A stretch of 47,289 nt of DNA from Alphaproteobacteria bacterium (GTDB lineage Bacteria > Pseudomonadota > Alphaproteobacteria > SHVZ01): the NCBI GenBank assembly GCA_016869375.1, contig VGEH01000015.1, positions 1 to 47,289 of the forward strand, read 5' to 3'. A program made the position numbers and the translations under genes. This document shows, one piece after another, positions 40,671 through 47,289 of this stretch (positions within the stretch are counted from its first letter, which is position 1; the number at the start of each line of letters is the position of its first letter). A model generated the notes under the pieces. It was given only the letters and a program-made list of their open reading frames with translations, had not been told where the DNA came from and ran no database searches.

Positions 40671-41237
40671 TTGAGCAAGGCGCGATGGATCGTGGCGGTT
40701 TTGGCGCTCGGAGCCGCGGCAGGCGTCGCGCTCTGGGTGGCATGGCCGCGCCTCGCGCCGAAGCCCGACCAGCAAGCCGGGTCGGCGGTCCCCTCGGTGA
40801 CGGTGACGCTTTCTCAGCACCAGCCTGCGCCTGCACCGCCGCCAGCACCGGCACCACCTCCGCCCGTCGCCGCGCCCGATCCGCCGCCGGCACCGCCGCC
40901 GTCGGTCGCCGCCGTCCCTCCGGCGCCGATCGCGCCGCCGCCATCGCCACCACCGCCGCTGGTCGTGGACCGGAAAGTGATCATCCGCGTGCAGTACCTG
41001 CTCGAGCAGGTGGGCTACGGCTCGGGCAACCCCGACGGCGTCATGGGCCGGCGGACGAAGCAGTCGATCGTGTCATTCCGTCGCGGCGCAGGCCTGCCGC
41101 CGGGGGAGGAGATCGACGACCGCCTGATCGACGCGCTCGAACAGATGAACCAGCAGCAGGCAGCGCTCCGCCGCACCGAAGGCGTGCCCGCTGCGGCGCC
41201 GCGCGTGCCGGTCGAGCGCGTGCCGCTGTCGAACTAG
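40671..41237 (+). CDS. Membrane-anchored peptidoglycan-binding-domain protein
   Basis: A 188-residue protein of three parts: one N-terminal membrane helix (about residues 4-24), a Pro/Ala-rich linker (about 45-100, repeated Pro-Pro-Ala-Pro), and a PG_binding_1 domain (about 104-150: VIIRVQYLLEQVGYGSGNPDG then RRTKQSIVSFRRGAGL). It would sit in the inner membrane with the domain reaching the cell wall. The start is TTG at 40671 with AAAGGG upstream, as no ATG fits. The gene ends 4 bases before the end of the converging dehydrogenase gene. Confidence 0.8.
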   Translation: MSKARWIVAVLALGAAAGVALWVAWPRLAPKPDQQAGSAVPSVTVTLSQHQPAPAPPPAPAPPPPVAAPDPPPAPPPSVAAVPPAPIAPPPSPPPPLVVDRKVIIRVQYLLEQVGYGSGNPDGVMGRRTKQSIVSFRRGAGLPPGEEIDDRLIDALEQMNQQQAALRRTEGVPAAAPRVPVERVPLSN

Positions 41238-41241
41238 GCCG

Positions 41242-42276
41242 TTACTTCCCGAACCACGCCTTCTGCCGCGGATGCTGCAGCGTGTCCGGGTTGATCAGCT
41301 TCGGCGGCGTCTCCTTGCGCGCATAGGCGGTGGCCGATTTGAACGAGCCTTCGGCGAGCAGTCGGTTGCACTCGTCGGTGTGGCAGAGCGAGTGCGGGGA
41401 GACGAAGACGTTCTCGAGCTTCAGGATCGGGTTGTCCGGCGAGGTCGGCTCCTGCTCGAAGACGTCGATGCCGGCACCGGCGATCTTGTTGCTGGCGAGC
41501 GCGTTGTACATCGCCTTCTCGTCGACGATCGGCCCGCGCGCCGCCGAGATGAAGTAGGCGGTCGGCTTCATCAGGCTGAAGGCCCTCTCGCCGACCAGCT
41601 TCCGCGTCGAGTCGTTCAGGAGGACGTTGACGCACACGAAGTCGCCCTCGCGGAACAGCGTGTCGTAGTCGACGAGCGTCACGCCCAGTGCCTTGGCATC
41701 CTCGGCATTGGCGTAGGGATCATGCGCGATGAACTTCATGTCGAGCGGCTTGGCGATCCGGAACAGCTCTTTGGCGATGTTGCCGAAGCCGATCGAGCCC
41801 AGCGTGCGGCCGGTGAGGCCGACGCCGTAATACTGGCGCTGGTCGGTCCACTTGCCGGCACGCGTGATGCGGTCCTTGTGGTTCAGCTTGTGCGCGAGCG
41901 CGAGCAGGAAGGTGAGCTGCGTCGTCGCCATCGGGCGGCGCACGGCGTCGGGGTTGTTGGTCAGCAGCACGCCCGCGGCCGAGAGCGCCTTCACGTCGCG
42001 CGTGTCGTAGCCGGCGCCGAACCCGGCGACCAGCTTGAGGCGGATGTCGGAGCGGCCGAGCGCGTCGGCGCCGATGCCGGCGGCGACCGGGCAGATGATG
42101 TCGTACTTGGCCGCGTCGTCCGCGGTCAGCATCTTCCTGCCCTCGTCAAGATACTCCCAGGAGACGTTCCTCGCGCTCTTCAGGATGTCGAGCGCGACCG
42201 GATCGAAGAAGGTTTTCTCGGTGCCGGCGAGCAAGGCATCGCGGGTCACGCCGACGCGAATGGTGTCAGTGGCCAT
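41242..42276 (-). CDS. D-isomer-specific 2-hydroxyacid dehydrogenase
   Basis: An NAD(P)-dependent oxidoreductase of 344 residues that interconverts 2-oxo acids and D-2-hydroxy acids. The nucleotide-binding motif is GSIGFGNIAKE (residues 160-170), and the catalytic set Arg247 (SAARGPIVDE), Glu276 (DVFEQEP) and His295 (VSPHSLCH) is complete. The enzyme is divergent from a rhamnonate-dehydratase-like gene, 145 bases start to start, so they may share control and act in one sugar-acid route. The exact substrate is not evident. Confidence 0.9.
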   Translation of the reverse strand: MATDTIRVGVTRDALLAGTEKTFFDPVALDILKSARNVSWEYLDEGRKMLTADDAAKYDIICPVAAGIGADALGRSDIRLKLVAGFGAGYDTRDVKALSAAGVLLTNNPDAVRRPMATTQLTFLLALAHKLNHKDRITRAGKWTDQRQYYGVGLTGRTLGSIGFGNIAKELFRIAKPLDMKFIAHDPYANAEDAKALGVTLVDYDTLFREGDFVCVNVLLNDSTRKLVGERAFSLMKPTAYFISAARGPIVDEKAMYNALASNKIAGAGIDVFEQEPTSPDNPILKLENVFVSPHSLCHTDECNRLLAEGSFKSATAYARKETPPKLINPDTLQHPRQKAWFGK

Positions 42277-42367
42277 AAGAAGACTCTCCCTGGAGGATGC
42301 GGGAGCCTAGGGGCGGGGGCGGATCGGCGGCAAGCGGGCTTCCGGGTTCGCGAAACAGGCGGCCGGC

Positions 42368-42396
42368 TTGACACTCCAGGCCCGGCCGAGTGACCT
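42368..42396 (+). promoter_or_regulatory. Candidate promoter of the enolase-superfamily gene
   Basis: TTGACA (42368-42373) is a perfect -35 box; 17 bases on, TGACCT is a weak -10. It lies 25-54 bases before the gene start in the divergent interval. Only the -35 is convincing. Confidence 0.35.
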
Positions 42397-42421
42397 GCGG
42401 CGCCTTTGACCGGAGTCCTCA

Positions 42422-43621
42422 ATGCGCATCGCCAGGGTCGACGCCATCCGCATCCGCGAGCCCGAATGGTCGCCGCCGATCTGGTGGAGCACGACGCCGA
42501 CCGACATCCTTTTCGATCTCGGCCGCGAGATGCGCGAGATGGCCGTCGGCCTCTACAACGCGCCGATCGAGATGCGGAAAGACAAGGTCACGGTCGTCAT
42601 CGTCAAGGTGACGACCGACGAGGGCATCGAGGGGCTCGGCGGCATCGCGCTCGGATCGGAAGCGATGGCGCAGATGGTCGAGAACATCTTAGGCCCGCTG
42701 GTGATCGGCTCATCGCCCTTCGATGTCGAGCTGCTGTGGGAGAAGATGTACCGCTCGACCATCAATATCGGCCGCAAGGGGCTGGTGCTGGAGGCGATCA
42801 GCGGCATCGACATCGCGCTCTGGGACATCATGGGCAAGGCGACGAAGCAGCCGGTCTTCAACCTGCTCGGCGGCCGCACGCGCTCGAGGCTCCGCGCCTA
42901 TGCGAGCTCGCTCTACGCGATGAAGAATCTCGACCGCCTGGCCGAGATCGCCGCCGGCTACGCCAAGGCCGGCTACACGGCGATGAAGATGCGCTTCGGC
43001 TACGGGCCCGGTGACGGGCGGCCGGGCATGCGCAAGAACCGGGACCTGGTGAAGGTGGTGCGCGAGGCGATCGGCCCCGACATCGACCTGATGGCGGATG
43101 CCTATATGGGCTGGACCGCGCAATACGCGATCGAGATGCTGCGCATGCTTGAGCCGTTCCAGCTCACCTGGGTCGAGGAGCCGGTGATCCCCGACGACAT
43201 CGAGGGGTACGCGCGGATCAAGCGGGAAGGGGGCATCGCGATCGCTGGCGGCGAGCACGAATTCACGCGCTGGGGCTTCCGCGAGCTGATCGAGCGCCGC
43301 GCCGTCGACTGGGTCCAGCTCGACGTCAACCGGGTCGGCGGCATCACCGAGGCGAGGAAGGTCGTGGCGCTGGCCCAGGCCTTCAACCTGCCGGTCGTCC
43401 CGCACGCGCACAACTACCACAACCTTCACCTGGTCATGGCGAGCGCCAACATGCCGCTTGCCGAGTTCTTCCCGCATCCGGAGCGCGACGGCGACACTTT
43501 CTTCTCCGAGCTCTTCGTCGGCGAGCCTGTGGTCGAGGCGGGCGAGATCGCGCTTTCCGGCCGGCCCGGTTTCGACGTGACGCTGAACGAGGAGGTGGTC
43601 GGCCGCTACCGCATCGCCTGA
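42422..43621 (+). CDS. Enolase-superfamily dehydratase, L-rhamnonate dehydratase-like
   Basis: A 399-residue mandelate racemase/muconate lactonising-type enzyme. Metal ligands are Asp226 (LMADAYMGW), Glu252 (WVEEPV) and Glu278 or Glu280 (AGGEHEF); the catalytic His lies in PHAHNYHN (328-330) with Asp301 as its partner. The blocks KMRFGYGPGDGRPGM, EEPVIPDD and GGEHEFTRWGF strongly resemble those of L-rhamnonate dehydratases, which dehydrate an aldonic acid to a 2-keto-3-deoxy acid. Details differ in the loop PHAHNYHNLH, so another acid sugar is possible. It is divergent from a D-2-hydroxyacid dehydrogenase gene and precedes two ABC binding-protein genes. Confidence 0.88.
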   Translation: MRIARVDAIRIREPEWSPPIWWSTTPTDILFDLGREMREMAVGLYNAPIEMRKDKVTVVIVKVTTDEGIEGLGGIALGSEAMAQMVENILGPLVIGSSPFDVELLWEKMYRSTINIGRKGLVLEAISGIDIALWDIMGKATKQPVFNLLGGRTRSRLRAYASSLYAMKNLDRLAEIAAGYAKAGYTAMKMRFGYGPGDGRPGMRKNRDLVKVVREAIGPDIDLMADAYMGWTAQYAIEMLRMLEPFQLTWVEEPVIPDDIEGYARIKREGGIAIAGGEHEFTRWGFRELIERRAVDWVQLDVNRVGGITEARKVVALAQAFNLPVVPHAHNYHNLHLVMASANMPLAEFFPHPERDGDTFFSELFVGEPVVEAGEIALSGRPGFDVTLNEEVVGRYRIA

Positions 43622-43637
43622 TTTCGCCGACCCGGCC

Positions 43638-43673
43638 GCGCAATTGACAGGTCAGCGTCGGGCGCTCGACAGT
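43638..43673 (+). promoter_or_regulatory. Promoter element with 14-mer shared by both tandem binding-protein genes
   Basis: GCGCAATTGACAGG (43638-43651) contains a perfect TTGACA; 18 bases after it GACAGT (43668-43673) is also shared with the second copy. It precedes the first binding-protein gene by about 50 bases. Confidence 0.5.
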
Positions 43674-43723
43674 GGGCGCTCGGTTGACCGCGCCTCGCGG
43701 CCGACGGATTTCAGGAGAAACGG

Positions 43724-45316
43724 ATGAAAGTAGTTAATCGTAAGCGGCTGGCGTTCCTCGCTGCCCCGCTCGCGGCGCTTGCCATGACCGCCGCCCCGGC
43801 CGAGGCGCAGAAGACCGTCTATGTGGTCCCGCATGCGGACCTTCGCATCCTCGATCCGCTGCAGGCCGCGGCGACGATCACGACGATGCATGCGTCCAAT
43901 ATCTACGACCAGATCTTCGCCTGGGACGTGAACCTGCAGTCGAAGCCGCAGATGCTTCAGGACCACAAGGTTTCTGACGACAAGCTCACCTATACGATGA
44001 CGCTGCGTCCAGGCCTCAAGTTTCATGACGGCTCGGCGGTTACCACCAAGGACGTGGTCGCCTCGGTGAAGCGCTGGATGATCCGCGACGGAATCGGTCG
44101 GCGCCTCGCCGGCGTGCTTGCCTCGCTCGAGGCGGTCGACGACAAGACCTTCGTCTTCAAGCTGAAGCAGCCCTATTCGTGGGTCGAGTATTCGCTCGGA
44201 AACCACGCCGGCAACTACCCGGCGATCATGCGCGAGAAGGAAGCGCTGATCGATCCGATGACCGCGGTCGGCGCCGACGCGCAGATCGGCTCCGGTCCCT
44301 ACAGGTTCGTGCGCGAGGAGTGGAAGCCCGGCGACGAGGTCGTCTATGCCAAGTTCGCCGACTACGTGCCGCGCGCGGAGCCGCCGGATGGCATGGCTGG
44401 CGGCCGCCAGGCGAAGGTCGACAAGCTGATCTTCAAGGTTATTCCCGATCCGCAAACGGCAGCCTCGGCGCTGCTCAAGGGCGAAGTCGACTTCATCGAC
44501 GGCCCGGCTTCCGATGTGCTGCCGCAGCTCGAGCGCTCGAATCAGATCACGGTGTCGAAGCTGGCTCCGGTCGGCGGCTTCGGCGCCATCCGCGCCAACG
44601 CGTTGCACCCGCCCTTCGACAATCCGAAGGCGCGTCAGGCGCTCGCCCTCCTGGTGCCGCAGGAGGACTACATGCGGACGGCCTTCGGCAACAAGAACTG
44701 GAACGAGTGCTTCTCGTTCTTCGTCTGCGGCTCGGTCTACGGCACCACCGTCGGCTCAGAGCCCTTCCGCAAGCCCGATCCGGCGCGCGCGAAGAAGTTG
44801 TTCGAGGAAGCAGGCTACAAGGGCGAGCGCATCGTCATCACCTCGACCCGCGAGATCGCTCAGATCGGCGCGCAGGCCGAGGTGCTGGCCGCCGGCTTGA
44901 ATGCGATCGGCGTCAAGGCCGAGGTCGAATGGGCCGACTGGGGCACAACCTTGACCCGCTTCCTAACCAACAAGGCTCCGCGCGGGCAGACCGGCCATTG
45001 GAATATCTTCACCACGACCAACTCCTGGTCGACCTGGCACAACCCGCTCACCAACATCGGCGTCGTGCTGAACCCCGAGGGCAGCTGGGCTGGTTGGCCC
45101 ACCGATCCTGAAGGCGAGAAGCTCCGCGTCGAGTTCATCGAGGCGACCGACCAGGCGAAGCGCATGGAGGTCCTGGAGAAGCTGCACCGGCGGCTGTGGG
45201 AGGTCATGCCCTACATCGTCACCGGTCAGTTCGACCAGCAGTACGCCTGGCGCAACAATATCAAGGGCGTGCTGCCGACCTCCAAGCTGGTGCTCTGGAA
45301 CATCAGCAAGGAGTAG
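43724..45316 (+). CDS. ABC transporter substrate-binding protein, family 5 (tandem copy 1)
   Basis: A 530-residue periplasmic binding protein. The signal peptide ends TAAPAEAQ (about residue 28) and the family 5 pattern follows: DKLTYTMTLRPGLKFHDGSAVTTKDV and IGSGPYRFVREEWKPGDE. It would bind a peptide or similar solute. About three-quarters of the first hundred mature residues match the next gene, so they are recent paralogues. AGGAG precedes the start. The gene has its own promoter element and a strong terminator, hence is an independent transcription unit; no permease gene is adjacent. Confidence 0.92.
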   Translation: MKVVNRKRLAFLAAPLAALAMTAAPAEAQKTVYVVPHADLRILDPLQAAATITTMHASNIYDQIFAWDVNLQSKPQMLQDHKVSDDKLTYTMTLRPGLKFHDGSAVTTKDVVASVKRWMIRDGIGRRLAGVLASLEAVDDKTFVFKLKQPYSWVEYSLGNHAGNYPAIMREKEALIDPMTAVGADAQIGSGPYRFVREEWKPGDEVVYAKFADYVPRAEPPDGMAGGRQAKVDKLIFKVIPDPQTAASALLKGEVDFIDGPASDVLPQLERSNQITVSKLAPVGGFGAIRANALHPPFDNPKARQALALLVPQEDYMRTAFGNKNWNECFSFFVCGSVYGTTVGSEPFRKPDPARAKKLFEEAGYKGERIVITSTREIAQIGAQAEVLAAGLNAIGVKAEVEWADWGTTLTRFLTNKAPRGQTGHWNIFTTTNSWSTWHNPLTNIGVVLNPEGSWAGWPTDPEGEKLRVEFIEATDQAKRMEVLEKLHRRLWEVMPYIVTGQFDQQYAWRNNIKGVLPTSKLVLWNISKE

Positions 45317-45332
45317 TCGTCGCTCAGGCCAG

Positions 45333-45373
45333 GGCCGGCGGTGCGCGTCCGCGTGCCGCCGGCCTTTTCTTTT
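45333..45373 (+). terminator. Rho-independent terminator after the first tandem binding-protein gene
   Basis: GGCCGGCGG (45333-45341) pairs perfectly with CCGCCGGCC (45356-45364), followed by TTTTCTTTT. It lies 16 bases after the stop codon, so the two paralogous genes are transcribed separately. Confidence 0.85.
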
Positions 45374-45402
45374 GCGGAAATCGCGGTTTCGGCCGGGCTG
45401 GA

Positions 45403-45437
45403 GCGCAATTGACAGGAGCGTGGGTCGGTCGGACAGT
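45403..45437 (+). promoter_or_regulatory. Promoter element of the second tandem binding-protein gene
   Basis: The same 14-mer GCGCAATTGACAGG (45403-45416) recurs, with TTGACA and, 17 bases later, GACAGT (45432-45437). It lies about 90 bases before the second start and just after the terminator of the first gene, so the duplication carried the promoter. Confidence 0.5.
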
Positions 45438-45527
45438 TGCCCATCAGGATCGATTTCCGATCCGAGAGGTCCGGGACGCGAGGGGAAGTGTGTCCGGGAC
45501 CGCAGGCCAACTGGGAGACGAAAGCAC

Positions 45528-47126
45528 ATGAAATTCCTGAACGGGCGCCTGGCCGCCCTGGCGGCGATGTCCGTGGCCATCGGCCTCGGCATGGCTGCGG
45601 CGCCGGCATCGGCGCAGAAGACGCTGACCATCATCCCGCATGCCGATCTTCGCGTGCTCGACCCGCTGCAGGCGGCGGCGACGATCACCACCATGCATGC
45701 GACCAACATCTTCGACCAGCTCTTCGCCTGGGACGTCGATCTGCAGCCGAAGCCTCAGATGGTCGGCAATCATTCCGTCTCGGCCGACAAGCTGACCTAT
45801 ACGATGACGCTGCGTCCCGGCCTCAAGTGGCATGACGGCACCGCGGTCACCACCAAGGACATCATCGCCTCGATCAACCGCTGGATGAAGCGCGATCCGA
45901 TCGGCCGCAAGATGGGCGAGAGCGTCGCCGGCATCACCGCGACCGACGCCAACACCTTCGTCATCAAGATGAAGGCACCTTATGCCTGGGTCGAGTACTC
46001 GCTGGGCAATCATGCCGGCAATTTCCCGGCGATGATGCGCGAGAAGGAGGCGATGGTCGACCCGTTCACCGCTGTACCGAACGACCAGCAGATCGGATCC
46101 GGGCCGTTCAAGTTCGTGGCATCCGAGTGGAAGCCGGGCTCGGAAGTCGTGTACGTCAAGAACACCGACTACGTGCCGCGCTCCGAGCCGCCCGACGCGA
46201 TGGCCGGCGGCAAGGAGGCGAAGGTCGACCGCCTCGTCTTCAAGGTCATTCCCGACGCCAACACCGCCGCCAATGCCCTGCTCAAGGGTGAGGTCGACAT
46301 GATCGACATGCCGGCCGGCGACATCCTGCCGCTGCTCGAGAGGGACAAGGACATCGTCGTCGCCAAGGTGCATCCGGTCGGCGGCTTCGGTTTCTTCCGT
46401 CCGAATGCCCTGCATCCGCCCTTCAACAACATCAAGGCGCGCCAGGCCCTGGCGCTGATCGCCTCGCAGGAGGACTTCCTTGCCGCCGGCTTCGGCGACA
46501 AGAAGTGGTGGAACGAGTGCTACAGCTACTTCGTCTGCAAGTCCGCCTATGGCACCGAGGTGGGCTCGGAGCCCTACCGCAAGGTCAATCGCGAGAAGGC
46601 GAAGCAGCTCCTGGCCGAGGCCGGCTACAAAGGCGAGAAGATCTACGTCATCGGCACCAAGGAGATCGCGCATATCGGTGCCATCACCGAGGTGCTGGTC
46701 GACGGCCTGCGCAAGACCGGCGTCAATGTCGAGCTCGAGATGATGGATTGGGGCACGATGGTGACCCGCTTCGGCGGCAACAAGAACAAGCCCGGCGAGC
46801 AGGGCGGCTGGCACCTTTGGTCGGCCTCGGGCTCGTGGTCGACCTGGCACAATCCGCTGACCAACCTCGGCGTCAACATGGCCAAGGAAGGCACCTGGGC
46901 CGGCTGGGCGGCCGATGAGGAAGCAGAGAAGCTTCGCAACGACTTTATCGCCGCGCAGACCAAGGAGGAGCGCATGGCTGTGCTCGACAAGCTGCACCGG
47001 CGGCTCTGGGAGGTCGTGCCTTATGTCATGACCGGCCAGTACGACCAGCCCTATGCTTGGCGGAAGAACGTCTCCGGCGTGCTCCCGACCTCCAAGCTGG
47101 TGCTGTTCAACATCGCCAAGAACTGA
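45528..47126 (+). CDS. ABC transporter substrate-binding protein, family 5 (tandem copy 2)
   Basis: A 532-residue periplasmic protein with a signal peptide ending AAPASAQ (about residue 28) and the same blocks as its neighbour (DKLTYTMTLRPGLKWHDGTAVTTKDI, IGSGPFKFVASEWKPG, GVLPTSKLVLFNIAKN). Differences cluster in the likely ligand region, for example NECYSYFVCKSAYG against NECFSFFVCGSVYG, so ligand preference may have shifted. The ATG at 45528 is chosen because the signal peptide begins there; the open frame upstream contains the promoter. An insertion sequence begins 13 bases after the stop, where permease genes would be expected. Confidence 0.92.
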   Translation: MKFLNGRLAALAAMSVAIGLGMAAAPASAQKTLTIIPHADLRVLDPLQAAATITTMHATNIFDQLFAWDVDLQPKPQMVGNHSVSADKLTYTMTLRPGLKWHDGTAVTTKDIIASINRWMKRDPIGRKMGESVAGITATDANTFVIKMKAPYAWVEYSLGNHAGNFPAMMREKEAMVDPFTAVPNDQQIGSGPFKFVASEWKPGSEVVYVKNTDYVPRSEPPDAMAGGKEAKVDRLVFKVIPDANTAANALLKGEVDMIDMPAGDILPLLERDKDIVVAKVHPVGGFGFFRPNALHPPFNNIKARQALALIASQEDFLAAGFGDKKWWNECYSYFVCKSAYGTEVGSEPYRKVNREKAKQLLAEAGYKGEKIYVIGTKEIAHIGAITEVLVDGLRKTGVNVELEMMDWGTMVTRFGGNKNKPGEQGGWHLWSASGSWSTWHNPLTNLGVNMAKEGTWAGWAADEEAEKLRNDFIAAQTKEERMAVLDKLHRRLWEVVPYVMTGQYDQPYAWRKNVSGVLPTSKLVLFNIAKN

Positions 47127-47139
47127 CCTCTTCGCCTAG

Positions 47140-47289
47140 GGCCTGTTAACACTATGTGTTAGACTGCTCGCATGGAAATCAGACCCGAGCAGTTCAGTTT
47201 GATTGAGCCCTCGTTGCCTGTGCAACGCGGCAACGTTCGGCTTGAGAATTTGCAGGTTATCAACGCGATCCTGTATGTGGCGGAGCATG
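47140..47289 (+). mobile_element. Left end of an IS5-family-type insertion sequence (continues past the window)
   Basis: After CTAG (47136-47139), a possible target site, comes GGCCTGTTAACAC, which has the form of a terminal repeat, and then within 32 bases a transposase start. The right end is outside the window, so neither the terminal repeat nor the target duplication can be confirmed. The lower GC of this stretch differs from the host genes. Confidence 0.65.
47172..47289 (+). CDS. IS5-type transposase, N-terminal part
   Basis: The frame opens MEIRPEQFSLIEPSLPVQRG, continues NVRLENLQVINAILYVAEH and runs off the window after 39 residues. This start, with its Glu-x-x-Leu-Pro-x-Gln-Arg-Gly pattern and the helix NLQVINAILYVAEH, is that of IS5-family transposases (DDE type), where the next conserved words are normally CKWRGLP. 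Whether the transposase is intact, or split into two frames as in IS427-type elements, cannot be seen. Confidence 0.8.
   Translation, partial: MEIRPEQFSLIEPSLPVQRGNVRLENLQVINAILYVAEH

Noticed and set aside
1-47289. tRNA, rRNA and CRISPR arrays
   Set aside because: I looked for tRNA-like T-loops with acceptor stems, rRNA signature words and regularly spaced repeats and saw none in the window.

Overview
The window is 47.3 kb of GC-rich DNA, densely packed with bacterial genes on both strands. It encodes an LpxA lipid A enzyme, a TRAP transporter, a LIV-type ABC transporter, many catabolic hydrolases, an AtzG-like mini-subunit and frequent GTG/TTG starts. Together these suggest a soil or rhizosphere alphaproteobacterium, perhaps Hyphomicrobiales or a relative. 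I cannot name a genus. I see no rRNA, tRNA or CRISPR array.

Region 1 (1-8.6 kb): the tail of an MFS transporter, a GFA-fold protein, and homoserine O-acyltransferase metA overlapping a ThDP-dependent benzoylformate-decarboxylase-like enzyme. Converging on these is a minus-strand operon of an M14 deacylase and TRAP genes dctP, dctQ and dctM. A Tat-exported dienelactone-hydrolase-family protein lies upstream, separated by a strong terminator.

Region 2 (8.7-28.3 kb): a long block of hydrolases for amides, esters, peptides and lactams. Plus-strand genes are a class C beta-lactamase-fold hydrolase, a metal amidohydrolase and a Gfo/Idh/MocA oxidoreductase. A minus-strand run follows: two CocE/NonD hydrolases, a solitary lpxA, an MlrC-like M81 protein, an AtzG-like GatC-type subunit, an amidase, a second serine hydrolase and a small alpha/beta-barrel-type protein. 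Divergent to it are hyuA and hyuB, the latter interrupted by an in-frame TGA, then a hypothetical gene and an Asp/Glu-type racemase. The set looks like a catabolic region for amide- or peptide-containing compounds; the substrate is not evident.

Region 3 (28.3-32.3 kb): an AraC-family regulator followed by a short 13-cysteine peptide resembling a metallothionein, a bidirectional terminator, a solitary family 5 ABC binding protein, and a divergent M20-family protein that appears to lack two metal ligands.

Region 4 (32.3-39.4 kb): a TetR regulator and acyl-CoA synthetase on the minus strand, divergent from a complete LIV-type ABC operon (binding protein, two ATPases, two permeases). A 20-bp inverted repeat lies in front of tetR, and one of its arms recurs exactly 100 bp away beside the transporter start. 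This suggests TetR-controlled uptake and CoA activation of a carboxylate.

Region 5 (39.4-47.3 kb): three envelope-type genes, the first of distinctly lower GC, then a divergent D-2-hydroxyacid dehydrogenase and rhamnonate-dehydratase-like enolase-superfamily enzyme. Two tandem paralogous family 5 binding proteins follow, each preceded by the same 14-bp promoter element. The window ends in the start of an IS5-type insertion sequence just after the second one.
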